DNA of 64,000 bases from Tenebrio molitor (taxonomy: Eukaryota > Arthropoda > Insecta > Coleoptera > Tenebrionidae), in assembly GCF_963966145.1 (NCBI RefSeq), contig NC_091056.1:3870217-3934216 (forward strand). The letters run 5' to 3'. The first letter of the stretch is position 1, and the number at the start of each line of letters is the position of its first letter. The translations under genes were made by a program, and so were the position numbers. Positions 1-11,007 of this stretch are shown piece after piece. The notes below the pieces were generated by a model. That model did no database searches and was not told where the DNA came from. It worked only from the letters and a program-made list of their open reading frames with translations.

Positions 1-523
1 TTGTGTATTTGATTTGTCTTGATTTACTTATTGTATAACGTTTTATTTGATCAATGTATTATCATAGTATTTTCAATCATATTATGTAGCGACAGGTACT
101 TGAAGTATAACCCTTCAACGGGGGCAGTATGTACAGTCATACTGTATATTAGAGTTCCTGGAACCATGTTATTGTTATTGTCTACCAGAGCTTACCTGGG
201 ACCAGGCATAAGGGACGAGGGACACTCGTTCCAAGTAACTCGACAGAGAAACATTAAAATAAACTGTAAAAATAAACTAATTGAACCGAGAACGAGTCGT
301 ATTCATTTTCCGTAACAATCCGCAAACCGTGGATTAACAAACATTAACCATAAAATTTAATGTGATTAAAAGTAACATTAATATTGATACAGGCGACAAT
401 TGCGCAAATCATACTAATATTGAAGGCAATATAATCTTGGAAACTATTTTTTTTTTTGTCAAACATTGCAAAAATTACACTTGGACTTGAGAAGTTATCC
501 TCCCCTTGACAGCTATCTTAAAA
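1..523. other. Non-coding stretch, no gene supported
   Basis: AT-rich sequence. An open frame at 19-315 has no recognisable domain and low complexity. The part around 240-316 has AATAAA-like motifs and could be the tail of an old element, but I see no pair of terminal repeats. Confidence 0.4.
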
Positions 524-595
524 ATGGAAAAAATGGAAAATGTGGATGGAGTTGTGGCAAACCCCGAAGAAGGGCAAGGTGACGGAGCTGGTGAA
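524..595 (+). other. Candidate acidic exon, copy 1
   Basis: An ATG-started run of 24 codons, acidic and Gly-rich, ending in GQGDGAGE and followed directly by GT (GTACGT), a possible splice donor. A diverged copy lies at 1689-1748 with the same ending and a stronger donor (GTAAGT). No domain is recognised. That both copies keep an open frame and a donor suggests a duplicated exon; this is inference. A MITE begins 7 bases after the donor. Confidence 0.3.
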
Positions 596-602
596 GTACG
601 TA

Positions 603-1439
603 GGGGAAATTGGGGTAAGATGACGAACGGGGTAAGATGACGAATGATTACTACAGACAAACCATTACAAATTTAAAAACATTTTTTTACACTCCCATCT
701 AGAGTTTTGTAGGTGATTTAATATCAGCCGGTAAGATTCTGATACAGTTCTTTGGAACTGTATGTTTCATTATAAAATTTACTCTGTGTTTAGTTTTTTT
801 TTTTTTATTGGAAAATCACAAGTAAAAATAATTTGATTTCTGTTGTAGGTTACATAATATCAGTGTTTAAATTGTATAAATCTTTGAATGGTTTTTATAT
901 AAATTTGAAAAATTTCTATAACGTGTGGTGGGGTAAGATGACCGGGGTAAGAATCTCTAAATACATTATTTTATTTAATAATAATAATGACGAAGCATCC
1001 TCATCATCTTCAAGAGTTGCAACATTTCCATCTATAAAGTGCAAACTATTTTCCTCAAGAAGCAGGCCCTAGCGGCTTAAACTCAAAATCTAACACCTCA
1101 CTTTGGGAAATTAAGCCCTTATCAACTATTAATCGTCCTATTCAAAGTAAGCAAAAAAAATGGTGTCACGAAGACTGCTTCAATCATGGTGGCAAAGGAG
1201 AGTTTGTTTCTGATTTATGTATGAAGGCCCCATCTTACCCGCACTATGGGGTAAGATGACTAAAATACAATTTTTTGTTTATATTCATTTTTAGTAATAT
1301 TGGAACTTATGTTTACTTTAAAATCATGTGGAATTTAAGAGTAATATATCAACGTAACATGTTACTGTCTTTTTAATTAACGTTGTCTTGGCCAAAACTT
1401 AATTTTTTGTTAACTTCGTCATCTTACCCCACCTTCCCC
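603..1439. mobile_element. 837-bp TA-flanked MITE with GGGGTAAGATGACG ends
   Basis: The left end starts GGGGAAATTGGGGTAAGATG at 603 and the right end is its imperfect reverse complement ending at 1439. TA lies on both sides (601-602 and 1440-1441). The related unoccupied sequence at 1741-1760 has a single TA at the same place, so the TA is a target-site duplication. This fits a Tc1/mariner-type non-autonomous element. The terminal motif GGGGTAAGATGAC recurs inside near 930 and 1248. No transposase is visible; the short frame at 833-1072 has no domain. Confidence 0.8.
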
Positions 1440-1688
1440 TACTTAAGTTTCTTAATTACGTAGTGTATCGAATGAATTTTTAAACTTGCTTAAGATAGAG
1501 GTTCTTATGAATTAATAACATCTATACATATACAGTTATGTATTATAACAATATAAATAAACTATCAAACAGACGACAGATCTACAAAAAAGAACTGACA
1601 AGCAGCGACTTGGGGGCATGGTGTCACAATAGCTTGGAAAAAGTTGTCCCGCCAAATAATAAGGTCGGGCTTATATGTCCCCCCCATA

Positions 1689-1748
1689 GAAAATGTGGAA
1701 GTGGAAGTGGAAAACCCTGATGACGGGCAAGGTGACGGAGCTGGTGAA
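1689..1748 (+). other. Candidate acidic exon, copy 2
   Basis: Twenty codons related to 536-595, ending in the same GQGDGAGE before GTAAGT. The following intron-like bases (about 1757-1822) match 1443-1509 on the far side of the MITE, so the duplication covers exon and flank. Function unknown. Confidence 0.3.
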
Positions 1749-1969
1749 GTAAGTACTTAATTTTTTTAATTACGTAGTGTATCGAATGAATTTTCAAACT
1801 TGCCTAAGATAGAGGTTCCTATGTCGAGGCGCAAATTTTATTACTCAAGAAACCCTACGCCACTGACGTGTTAAAGGCCGCGCAGCTAAGCTCCGATAAA
1901 TACCAGTTTCATCGTTGTTACCTGGTGTCGGTACTGTCGGTGTGAGCGTTTTGTGTTCCTGTGTTCGTG

Positions 1970-2372
1970 ATGAGTGGCATCAGGAAGTGCCGGCGGATGG
2001 ACGACCCGCATTTTCGAGATCATCTTTTGAGAGAAATCTCGAAAGCGGCTGACATTCGAGAACATTATGTAACAAACAACAAAATTGGAGTCGCATCCGT
2101 CCGGAGGCTGCTGGAAAACATTTTTATGTGCGGTGGTGCAGGGGAAAGGCCGAAGAAAGAGTGGAGGACTATCTTATTAAAAATTTGATTTCCTCCACCA
2201 ACAGACAGTTTTACTTGGGACAAATAGAGGCCTTTCGCCTGAGGGACGAGGCTACTCAAGAGGTGCCACTTGATGTGCCACAAGTGGCACAACCGGACAC
2301 CTCTCGCCGAAAAAGACCCCGAAATGTTGACCAGCAAATGCTGCGGGAGGCAAAACGCTTCTTGAGTCTAAG
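1970..2372 (+). pseudogene. Unrecognised coding region, frameshifted
   Basis: An ATG at 1970 opens a frame beginning MSGIRKCRRMDD, basic and Arg-rich. Coding character passes to a second frame between about 2128 and 2160 and continues through a Leu/Arg-rich stretch ending FLSLR at a plausible donor (AAG|GTGGGT at 2373). The upstream 1851-1969 is GC-richer than its surroundings and could be a 5' leader. I do not recognise the protein. Its position just before the Merlin transposase suggests it may be part of that element or its neighbour; this is inference. Confidence 0.35.
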
Positions 2373-2945
2373 GTGGGTCAATTTTATAGTAACAATTTCA
2401 AATATCGAACAACTATGGAAAACAATAAAACATCTAGGATTTAGAGACTTACAAATTAGGTCTTTAAATCAAGAAAATTGTGAAAATGAGGTACCTACTT
2501 CTCGCCTTTGCAATTTACTGAAGAAACTAACAATTCGAGAATCTACGCCTCGTATTAACGAAATGGTAATTAACTTAAAACATTATAAGTACTTGCTGTA
2601 TTTTACGTTACAAAATTTTATCAAACGATTTAGCCTTCGACTTCAGGCATTACTCCAACGGTGGATAGTTACAATACCCCACCCTTAAAATAAAATTTTA
2701 CAAAATGAGAATACGACCGAGGTTTCTTGAAGATCCAACACTTCTGCAACAATTAGTCGTCTCTTGGTGTCCCTCGATTCGATAACGTGCGTGTTAATGT
2801 AATTTTCCAATTTATTTCGCTTTTTTTTCCTCTTATTTCTCTTATTCGCAATGGGTGGTAGAGGTAGACCTGCGCCAACTTGTATTGTTAATATACAAGA
2901 TTTAATGACGCAACGTAATATAAGGGCCGAAGTAAGTGTAGTAGA

Positions 2946-3733
2946 GTGACCAGTATTCGGAACGACTCCTTTTTCTCTGGAAGCCACCTATCACTCCAAC
3001 AAATTTTATTAATAATATATATGGTTGGGCAAAGGCCTATGCTCAAAAAGATATTGCTCATGAAGCGAAATTGGGACAACACTAGACGCATACAAAAGTT
3101 GACTGGTGTGCTTTTTGTCGAGATGTATGTGAGCAATATCTAATTGACAACCCGCAAGTAATAGGTGGCTTGAATGACGACATGACTTCTAAAGTGGTAG
3201 AAATAGATGAATCAAAATTCTTCCACCGGAAATATCATCGGGGTCAATGGAGGGCAGGACATTGGGTATTTTGCGGAATTGAAAGGAATACAAGAAAATG
3301 TTTCCTGGTGGAGGTACCTGACAGGACAGCAGAAACTTTGTCAAATCTTATACAAAGGTAGGTATATCAAAAAAATTAGCAATGCGTTTTAATAACAACG
3401 TTGTTATAAAGACGCATCGCCACTTTTTTTTTTATTTATATAAATTATACTCAATCTAGGTACATTCAGCCCGGAACGCTGATCATATCGGATGGCTGGA
3501 TGGCCTATAATCGGCTTAATGAAATCGGTGGGAGAATTTACGAATATCAAGTAATTGTTCACCAAGAAAATTTTGTTGACCCCGATGATCGCTCCGTCCA
3601 CACACAAAATGTGGAAAATATGTGGATGAGAGCGAAAAGAAAGCTCCGACGGCAATTCGGAACATCCTAAGATCTGTTTCCATCATACCTCCACGAGTTT
3701 CTTTGGAGGAATAGTTTCCAAAATAATAATTAG
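2946..3733 (+). pseudogene. Merlin transposase (IS1016/ISXO2-like DDE), broken
   Basis: Catalytic part of a Merlin transposase, which cuts and pastes DNA with a DDE triad. The first motif, IDESKF, comes at about 3196, followed by a HRKYHRG basic stretch and GHWVFCGIER. The second, SDGW, is near 3490 and the third, VENMW, near 3610. A 102-bp intron (3358-3459, GT..AG) joins the two catalytic exons in frame. The N-terminal part (about 2946-3100) carries the family's SFF.GSHLSL motif and is in a different frame, so at least one frameshift is present. A TAA at 3668-3670 interrupts the end, after which family-like LHEFLWRN continues to 3733. I did not find terminal inverted repeats. Inactive as it stands. 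Confidence 0.85.
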
Positions 3734-3908
3734 ATTAGAAGACAAGTTTCCGAGTCTCAAATGTAAGACATTTATTTTCGCAATTTTACAATAAATATTC
3801 ATTAATAATAAATTTTACAGTAACCTCCACTGATTTCATCGTAAAACACGCTCATTGTGATGTCGGATTAGAAGAGAAGTTACAGAGTCGCAAATGTAAG
3901 ACATTTAT
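3731..3908 (+). repeat. Diverged direct repeat downstream of Merlin
   Basis: A block of about 44 bases at 3731-3774 recurs at 3865-3908 (GATTAGAAG..AAGTT..., both ending AATGTAAGACATTTAT). Spacing is 134 bases. Confidence 0.7.
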
Positions 3909-4410
3909 TCATATTGTATTCTTTAAAGTTTAAACGACAGCTTTAAATACTTGTCATGTGATATTTATTAACATTTTGTGAGATATTAGACTGTAATTGA
4001 AGGGAAATAAAATGGCATGTGCTGGGTACTGCAACTAACAGAAATGGTTGTTATTTTATTATCATCATTGAGCATTTTGCGGTCACATTGCTTTGAAAAG
4101 TATGTATTAGGTATAATTACATGTCAATTTTGACAAATAAATGAAATCTGCTACTTTTTTCTGGCAGCTGTACATTTCATTTTTAATTCTTTAGTTAGAA
4201 CATGTTTTTTTCCGTATTAAGCATGATATTTTTCAAACTAAAAACTTCGCGCTATAAAATGCCTACCACCGACGACCCATTACTCATTTTATCAAATTTA
4301 AACTTTGTTGTAACCGTAGAGTTGTAACCAACTAATAATTTTGCAAAACCTGTTAATAGACTGACATTTGATAAACCAAATGGCAGACAGGTCAGGACAG
4401 GTATTCTATT

Positions 4411-4620
4411 ATACCGACAGATCGATATGGCTGGCATGCTTACGATTACATAACCATTATCTATTTATGAGAAATTATCGAAAATCATTTGTAAGGGTTT
4501 TCAAATTTTAAATGTAATTTTGTAGTGCTTGTATAGACCACCAACATTACACTTGTCTAGAGGACATAGTAGATGTACATGTTATATCGATAGATCGATA
4601 TGGCTGGCATGCTTACGATT
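4411..4620 (+). repeat. Direct repeat pair, about 172 bases apart
   Basis: About 35 bases around GATCGATATGGCTGGCATGC occur at 4411-4446 and 4583-4619. The segment between has no gene. It may be a tandem duplication or the relic of an insertion. Confidence 0.65.
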
Positions 4621-6001
4621 TACACCACAAGATGGCGCCACCAGATTTCAGAAATTTGAGCAAAAAAAGCATCATACGTTACGTAAAAAGGGGTATATAT
4701 TATTTAAGGCCGTTTGCATTGACGTTCCTTATTTTTAAAGCAACCTTAAAAACAATCGTTGCTACGATTTTAATACTTGTAACCAAGGTTTTATATTTTT
4801 CTTATTTTTAAGCTACGACGCAAACGGTTGTTAGTCGAATTTATATAATTTAAACACCTTCACAATTTTTCATAAACAAAATTGTTTCCCTATGGTAACA
4901 AAAGCAGAACAATCTGAACAATCCTGATTCCGCACGTGATCGAGAAAAGCGTGTTAATTCTTTAATACATCTGGCAACGGTGTAAGTTCATACTGCAAAT
5001 ACAAAGGAAAGTGGGTGAAGAAATCGTGCGGGAGAAGAAATCCTGCACGTATTCCCCGTGCGCAGTAGCCGTGCGTACTAGTAGGACCAGTAAACTGCAA
5101 CATTACAATATTAGGCGCTTTCCTTTTGCACCAAAACCCGGATATTTTTGCTCAGATCAGTTTGGTTCACTTATGTACGCGTTACTTTTGCTTTTGGCTC
5201 AGACAAATAAAGTGAGATTTTTACTTCCCCCCTTCCCGATGCTGCACCACCTCGACAGCAGATGCAGATAATTGAGAATCAACTCACTTTGTGACATCGG
5301 TGGTGGGGGACAAATATTGGGAAAAGGTAAAGCGAGCCATCGCGTAGTTTTAGGTTATGTTTTGTATAAAGTGTTTGGCACAAATATAATTATAAAAAAA
5401 TAGCAAGATATACAGGTTGCAGAGAACAAAAAATGGGTGGATCATCACTTATTTTATACCATAGTTTTATAATCCACAGATATTTTTCTCTATAGAGAAT
5501 GGGGAAGCACAAACATTAAAATATTTTCTGGACAGTCATTTTGAAAAATTTGTGTTTTTTACTCATATAAACAGATAGTGCACTCGGACCTCGAATTGTT
5601 TCCAGTTTCAGTGCGCAGTCTCTCTTTTGGTTCGCAGTGTTCGCACGAATTTAAAAACCTGTTTAGTTGGTTTTGTAAATAAATACGATAAAGAAGAATT
5701 TTCCCTAGATTATTCTCTCAGACTGTATCTCCACAAGAGAATTTACACTCCCCCCAAAAATTATCGCACCACCCTGAAATATCGTTATTTTTCCAAAACG
5801 AATATGCAGGAAAGCAACATACTAGGTCTACATCATGTAGAAACAGTTTTTATTTACTTATTTGCAAGCACCAACACCGATAAGGATTTTTTTGGCAACT
5901 TTTCTTTTAATTTGTGATAAAGCTGCATATACCCATTTCTTCCAGTTTATTTGTAGTCGCGTTGTTTATGGATTGTGTCATTTGTGTAATATAAATTTGA
6001 C
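4621..6001. other. Intergenic, old repeat fragments only
   Basis: No gene is supported; the short frames have no domain. Bases 4858-4905 match, in inverse orientation, the region around 24630-24665, so this is a dispersed repeat. The stretch near 5742-5790 (CTCCCCCCAAAAATTATCGC) could be the left end of the Tc1 element that follows, but no matching right end was found. Confidence 0.4.
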
Positions 6002-7017
6002 ATGATGAATGTTCCTCAACGTGTTAGCTACCATCTGACCCACGAAGAAGCTGTCCAAGCACTTGCTTTGCCACAGGATGGTCGTAGCCAACGTTACGTG
6101 GCGAGAGTCCTCGGTTCGGACCATTCTACCATTGTCAGGCTGGCACAAAGGCACCAAGAAACTGGGAGTGTTGACAGAAGGCCAGGACAAGGTCGTCGAA
6201 GGATGACATCGGTCCGAGATGATCGCTTTTTGCGCCTAACAGCACTCCGTACTAGGCACTGCACTGCTCGATTGCTTCAAAATGAGATGTTAGCTGCTAG
6301 AGATGTAGAAATTTCGCTGCAAACTGTAAGAAACCGTCTTCGAGAAGACAATATTCGGGCTCGTGTTCCCGCAAGAGCACCGCAACTCACCAGACAGCAT
6401 CGTGTAGCTCGTCTAGCGTTTGCTAGGGAACATGTGAATTGGGATATTGGAGATTGGCAGACTGTTATGTTCTCTGACGAATCACGATTTTGTCTTGATG
6501 CAAATGACAGACGAATGCCGGTGTATAGGAGACCTGGAGAGCGATATCTTCAATGTAACTTAGTTCCCAATGTGAACTATGGTGGAGGTTCGATAATGGT
6601 TTGGGGTGCTATCTCTGTGCAAGGTCGTACAGAATGAGTGTCTTTGCGGGGGGCTCGTATGACGGCTGTACGTTACATTACTGACATTTTGGACCCACAT
6701 GTTATTCCGTACGGAATTTTGTGTATATGCACGATAATGCTCGATCGTACACAGCTCGGATAGTTCAAGAATACCTTAGAGAAACTGAGACACCTGTTAT
6801 GGAGTGGCCAGCTCGAAGCCCTGATTTAAATCCAATAGAGCATGTATGGGACACCCTTCAACAGCGTGTATCAGGGCGCAGAATGGTTTTTAGAACTCTC
6901 CAGCAGTTGGAAGTAGTTCTTGTGGAAGAATGGCATAACATACCGCAAGAATACATTGTAAACCTTTACGAAAGCATGCTTCACAGAATGGAAGCTGGAA
7001 GCATTTATTTGAGGTAG
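6002..7017 (+). pseudogene. Tc1-like transposase (DD34E), broken
   Basis: Cut-and-paste transposase of the Tc1/mariner superfamily. The N-terminal paired helix-turn-helix region (about residues 10-130) is followed by the first catalytic Asp in FSDESRF (about 6472). The second is in MHDNARS (about 6727) and Glu is in DLNPIEHVWD (about 6830). The gap between second Asp and Glu counts to 34 residues, the Tc1 pattern. The frame begins with ATG at 6002. A TGA at 6635-6637 ends it early and a frameshift lies near 6710, after which the second frame runs to 7017. Full length would be near 340 residues, as expected of the family. The YREKR-type end is degraded. Inactive. Confidence 0.9.
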
Positions 7018-8632
7018 TGTAAAAGATAGAACGGTCTAACCCAGAAAATATAGAAATATATACTTAATATAATAGTTATAATTGACTATAACCTAATATC
7101 TTTAGAACCAAAGCCTAATAATAACTTACAATTACCTAATTGGTATAAATAAAACTGTAGTTTAAATTCACTACAACAAAATTTAAACTTATTTCATGCC
7201 ACAATTAAGTCTGTATGGGTTAGCCCGTTTCCATTTTGACTGTTTTATTTAGAATATGTAATGGATTTGTTTGAATTGTATTCCTTTTTTTTTCTTTCTG
7301 AAAAATATATTACGTTAATATTTTATTCTGGTTTTATTTCCTGTATAATTTTTATGGACACAACATCAATAGAATTGATTAGAACTCATATATTGGTTTT
7401 ATTTGCTTTATTTACAATTTTAGAATTCCAGGTCGATCGGTTCACATTTTAAATTCGCGCGAACCAAACGAAAGCTACCGGGGCAAGAATCTTGGACCGC
7501 TACAATCAATGCATTGATGGTCAAGTGCACTATCTGCTTATATGAGTAATCTGTAGTGGAACTATGTAACTCGGATAGAAAGAAATTTCCTATCTTACCT
7601 GTCTATTCTCCACAACGCTACCATGTAACTAGAATCGTGCATCACCGGACGAGCCGATGCAGAGTTCGGGCGTAGAAAAATAGAAAGACCCTCACTACTC
7701 ACTAGTCTTTCCATTCCAAGTTGTCGTTCTTTGTCGTGAGCACGGTACGTGTGTAGTGCGGTTCGTGTCACTAAACTGACTACCGGACCCGGACTACCTA
7801 ATGCAACAATAAAACATGGAGTTATGCATGATGCAATTTATAGATGCGGCTCTACGTTTTTATTTGCCGATTTCCGGTAAAACTGCACCACAGAAAATCT
7901 TGAAAAATATTTGATTTGTAATTTTAACAGTGATAAATTAATATATGTAATATGTTTTGTATATTTTATGTAATTATGTTTACTCTGTTAATTACGTACA
8001 ATAAAAAAATATAAGTATAATATAATACATACCTATACATTATATTGTACATATTCTGAGGACTTTCTGTCTGACACGAATTGCTATTAATGTGATTTTT
8101 TTCTTAAATTTCCACCGGAAGCTTCTATCAATTTAACAATACTATTGGAAATTTGGATTTTATTCTAAATAAAGTCATAAAAGAAGCCTGTGTATACGGT
8201 TTCACACGCTTTTAGCATGCACTTTGGATTTAGCGCAAGCAATATATCAATTATTTTCAAGTGTAGTAATGTTTTTTAGACACTTTTCATAACAGAACAA
8301 TTTTAAAAATCACATTTGTTCAGTACTGAGTACCGAGAAACCAATGGTTGGAAATGTTGGAATTATGCAGCGACGGAATTTTGATTGCAAGGTGTATATA
8401 GCTTTATAGCAGTCTACGGGACTGTGGTCTGGCCCCGGCGGCGGGATTTTGGTTCCAGATCGGATTTTGACCATTGAAATGAAATGTATTTATTGTTTAC
8501 TCCCACCAATGTGAAGTCGAGACAGTTGAGTTTTGAGTCTGAAATTGGAATTTATATTTTATTATAGTATTGTACGGAGTTACGGACAAGACAAGGCCGG
8601 AGTGTTAAGTTGAGTCTTATAAGCGAAAAGAA
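7018..8632. other. Intergenic, no gene seen
   Basis: AT-rich, with a more GC-rich patch at 7440-7800. No conserved domain on either strand. The frame at 7261-7452 is hydrophobic and AT-driven, and I do not support it. Confidence 0.4.
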
Positions 8633-8948
8633 ATGTGTTCTAAATGGGGTAAGTACTACAAAATTAAACGGTATAATTTAAACATGTAACGGAGAATCAA
8701 ATGGGGGCCCTATTATAATAATAGGGTTTATTTCAGACAAGGAGAACTTTCCAGTGGAACGAGCCTTTAAGGCCATCGCAGAACATTGGACAATCGTAAA
8801 TTATATAGGGGCACATCCAGTTCTAATAAAATCAAAATTTGCTAATGCAAGTGGCGACAATTCCGATGTGAAGAGACTGTGGCAGAGCCTTACCAACCAG
8901 CTCAATAGTCTGGGCTACGGCACCAAAACTGTCCAGCAGTGGCAACAA
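8633..8948 (+). CDS. Two-exon SANT/zeste-like DNA-binding fragment (partial)
   Basis: An ATG at 8633 starts a 16-base exon (MCSKW) ending at GTAAGT (8649). The acceptor TTTCAG ends at 8736, and the second exon continues in frame as DKENFPVERAFKAIAEHW... to a donor GTAAAT at 8949. The resulting 76 or so residues have the spacing of a Myb/SANT-like or zeste-type domain: aromatic and Trp residues in the first helix, a middle KRLWQSLTNQLNSLG helix, and a last helix ending VQQWQQ. Such domains occur in transposon accessory proteins and their domesticated relatives. No later exon was found; a MITE fragment begins 32 bases into the intron. Family assignment is by pattern only. Confidence 0.5.
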
Positions 8949-8980
8949 GTAAATATCGGTCTAGTAGAACCGTATATATA

Positions 8981-9097
8981 CCGGGACATTTTTTTAACAT
9001 TGAACATAGCCCATACTTATTCCCTATGTTCAGTTTTAAAAAACACAGGTCAATGCATGTATGTAATCACGTAACCAAGGTAACGAAAATAAGTACT
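8981..9097 (+). mobile_element. Truncated end of the CCGGGACATT MITE
   Basis: Nearly identical to the right arm (inverted) of the 394-bp MITE at 48901-49294 for about 110 bases, starting CCGGGACATTTTTTTAACAT after TA. The other end is missing. Confidence 0.85.
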
Positions 9098-9105
9098 TAA
9101 AAAAA

Positions 9106-10470
9106 TTGACCGAAAGGACAAACTGTTCTATACATGAGCACTCCAAAAAAGAATATAGAAACATTGAACTTTTAAGGTTCGATTTGAAAATTGGACTTGT
9201 TCATGTGTTTGGAAACCATACGTTATGCAGAGAGGGAATATGCAATGACCTCGGCGACGTCAGCAAAGATCAAATTCCAGAATTGAAAAAGACTGTAATT
9301 TATCATCATATAGAAGGTAAATTTCAATTGCCCAGAACTTCTTTGAAATTTATTGATGTAATTTATTTGTAATAGGAGCATACTTGCTTATTGAAAACGA
9401 GAATAATAATCAAGCAGAACGACTGATGAACATTGTGTCAAGGCAAGCGCCTTAATCTGATTCAAAGAGGTTCTTATGAGAGGCGAGTTTTCCTTTCTGG
9501 ATTACGATATAATAAATCTCTGAAGTGGCACAGCAGCCCTTGGAAGGATTTCACGAAGCACAGTCCTGGTCAACACTTCAAAACGTTCATCAGTAAACAC
9601 CAACAAAGACAAAAAAAGCATCCACTCGACGTAAACTCTTTACATCCACTGAAATTAAAAATACCAAAAAACATAACAAGGATTATGTCAAGGAAGCAGA
9701 AATTGATGAAGATTTGGAAGACTTTGTTAAACTGGAAAGCCAACTTAATATAAAAAACCTTCAGTTGTCCACTGAAGAGCGAGATGAAATTCAAACAAGA
9801 TCTGTTGGACAATTTCACAATGACTTTTACAAACTTGAAAGAAGAACTCGTCTTACCGCATCACTTTTTGGTAGTGTAATCAAAAGACCTTACACTCCTT
9901 GCCACAATTTAGTGAAATCTTGTCTTCATACAAAACATTTTTATTCTGAACATACACGAATCTGTGGCAATTAAATTATTTGAACAAGAGACCAAGCTGA
10001 AAGTTGAACCATCTGGTCTTTGGGTTGATCTGCAAAATGGATTACTTCAGTCAGTAGAGGAGGCTATCTCCAAATTAAAGAATAAATGTTGCTTGGAAAA
10101 AACACTAGTGGTATAAGATTAAAACGAAATCATAATTATTATTATCAGGTAAATTCTAAAAATGTGATTGGCTACAGAAATGTGTTATTTTATTGTACAT
10201 ATATATTTAGGTTCAAGGACAACACAAAAGTCCAAATGCTACTTCGTTGTATATATTACTGATGATATACCGCTGTTTATGGAGAAGAAATTCTAAGGGA
10301 CGTTCAATTTTGGGAACAGAAAATGTTACCAAATTTTGTCAAATTTTATAAGCAATGCATTGCCCCTGAAGTCGTGCGGAATAATATTGGAAGAAACATG
10401 AAATGCGTTGATCCTCCTTACATTAGAGAGGCTACAGACGCCTTGAAAGAAAAACAACATAGGACGTTGT
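9106..10470 (+). pseudogene. YqaJ-type (lambda-exonuclease-like) transposon protein, decayed
   Basis: Three coding-like frames follow one another. First (9106-9372) is a His/Cys-containing stretch. Then (9433-9753) comes GKRLNLIQRGSYERR followed by GLRYNKSLKWH..PWK. Then (9714-9974) comes STEERDEIQTRSVGQFHNDF and RRTRLTASLFGSVIKR. The sequence goes on through LWVDLQNG at about 10020, NHNYYYQ before a donor near 10147, VQGQ after an acceptor near 10211, and FWEQKMLPNFVKFYKQ near 10312. This order matches insect repeat-encoded proteins with a YqaJ-like recombinase/exonuclease fold, which degrade or process DNA ends. Several frameshifts and stops make it non-functional. From 9991 on it lies in the duplicated 3.67-kb unit, so its last third recurs at 14005-14484. 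Confidence 0.65.
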
Positions 10471-10573
10471 CCTTCAATATCATCAGTTGGTCCTTCAACA
10501 TCATCAGTTGGTCCTTCAACATCATCAGTTGGTCCTTCAACATCATCAGTTGGTCCATCAACATCATCAGTGG
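10469..10573 (+). repeat. 21-bp minisatellite, 5 units (copy 1)
   Basis: Five units of a 21-mer around GTCCTTCAACATCATCAGTT. Being a multiple of three, it stays open in several frames (a 7-residue repeat with DDVEGP on the minus strand). Recurs at 14483-14587. Confidence 0.9.
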
Positions 10574-10641
10574 GAACCAATTCAAATTAAATTGAATCAT
10601 TAGTTAAAAATTATTATAAATTATTGTAATATTTGAACGTT

Positions 10642-11007
10642 ATGGCTTTCACCGACCACCAAAAACGCTGCATGTTGGAAATTTATTTTAGAAACGGCGT
10701 GAAAATTGATGGACAGTGGGTTTATTCCACACGTAATACTTTAGAGGATTTCCAGGAAACTGTTCCAGAAGTGATCGTGGATTTTGATACATTTAGCAGA
10801 AAAGTACATCGCCTCCCTGGTCTTGTGATCTTACCCCGTGTGACTTCTTTTTGTGGTTATCCATTAAAAATTCAATTGTCAGTGCACCTGTGGTTGATAT
10901 GGATGATCAATAATTCGCCGTGGATGTTTGAAAATGTTATTGACTCCATTGAAAGAAGTGTTAGGTTATGCATGCATGAAGGTAGTGGTCACATAACGCA
11001 TCTTTAA
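10642..11007 (+). pseudogene. Mariner-like transposase with internal deletion (copy 1)
   Basis: An ATG-started frame of 122 residues. The first half (MAFTDHQKRCMLEIYFRNG, then WVYSTRNTLEDFQE) resembles the N-terminal helix-turn-helix of a mariner-related insect transposase group. The last 20 residues (SIERSVRLCMHEGSGHITHL) resemble the C-terminus of the same proteins, which usually ends near a GGH.EHL motif. The catalytic DDE core between is missing, so this is an internally deleted derivative. The second copy at 14656-15021 has the same translation. Confidence 0.6.

Noticed and set aside
19..315. Open frame of 98 residues at the window start
   Set aside because: Hydrophobic and AT-driven, no domain; the right part looks like untranslated repeat sequence.
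10469..10573. Possible CRISPR-like array
   Set aside because: Units are contiguous with no unique spacers; it is a minisatellite in eukaryotic DNA.
10326..10600. Minus-strand frames over the 21-bp minisatellite
   Set aside because: Frames kept open by the repeat; the plus strand matches the YqaJ-type pseudogene.
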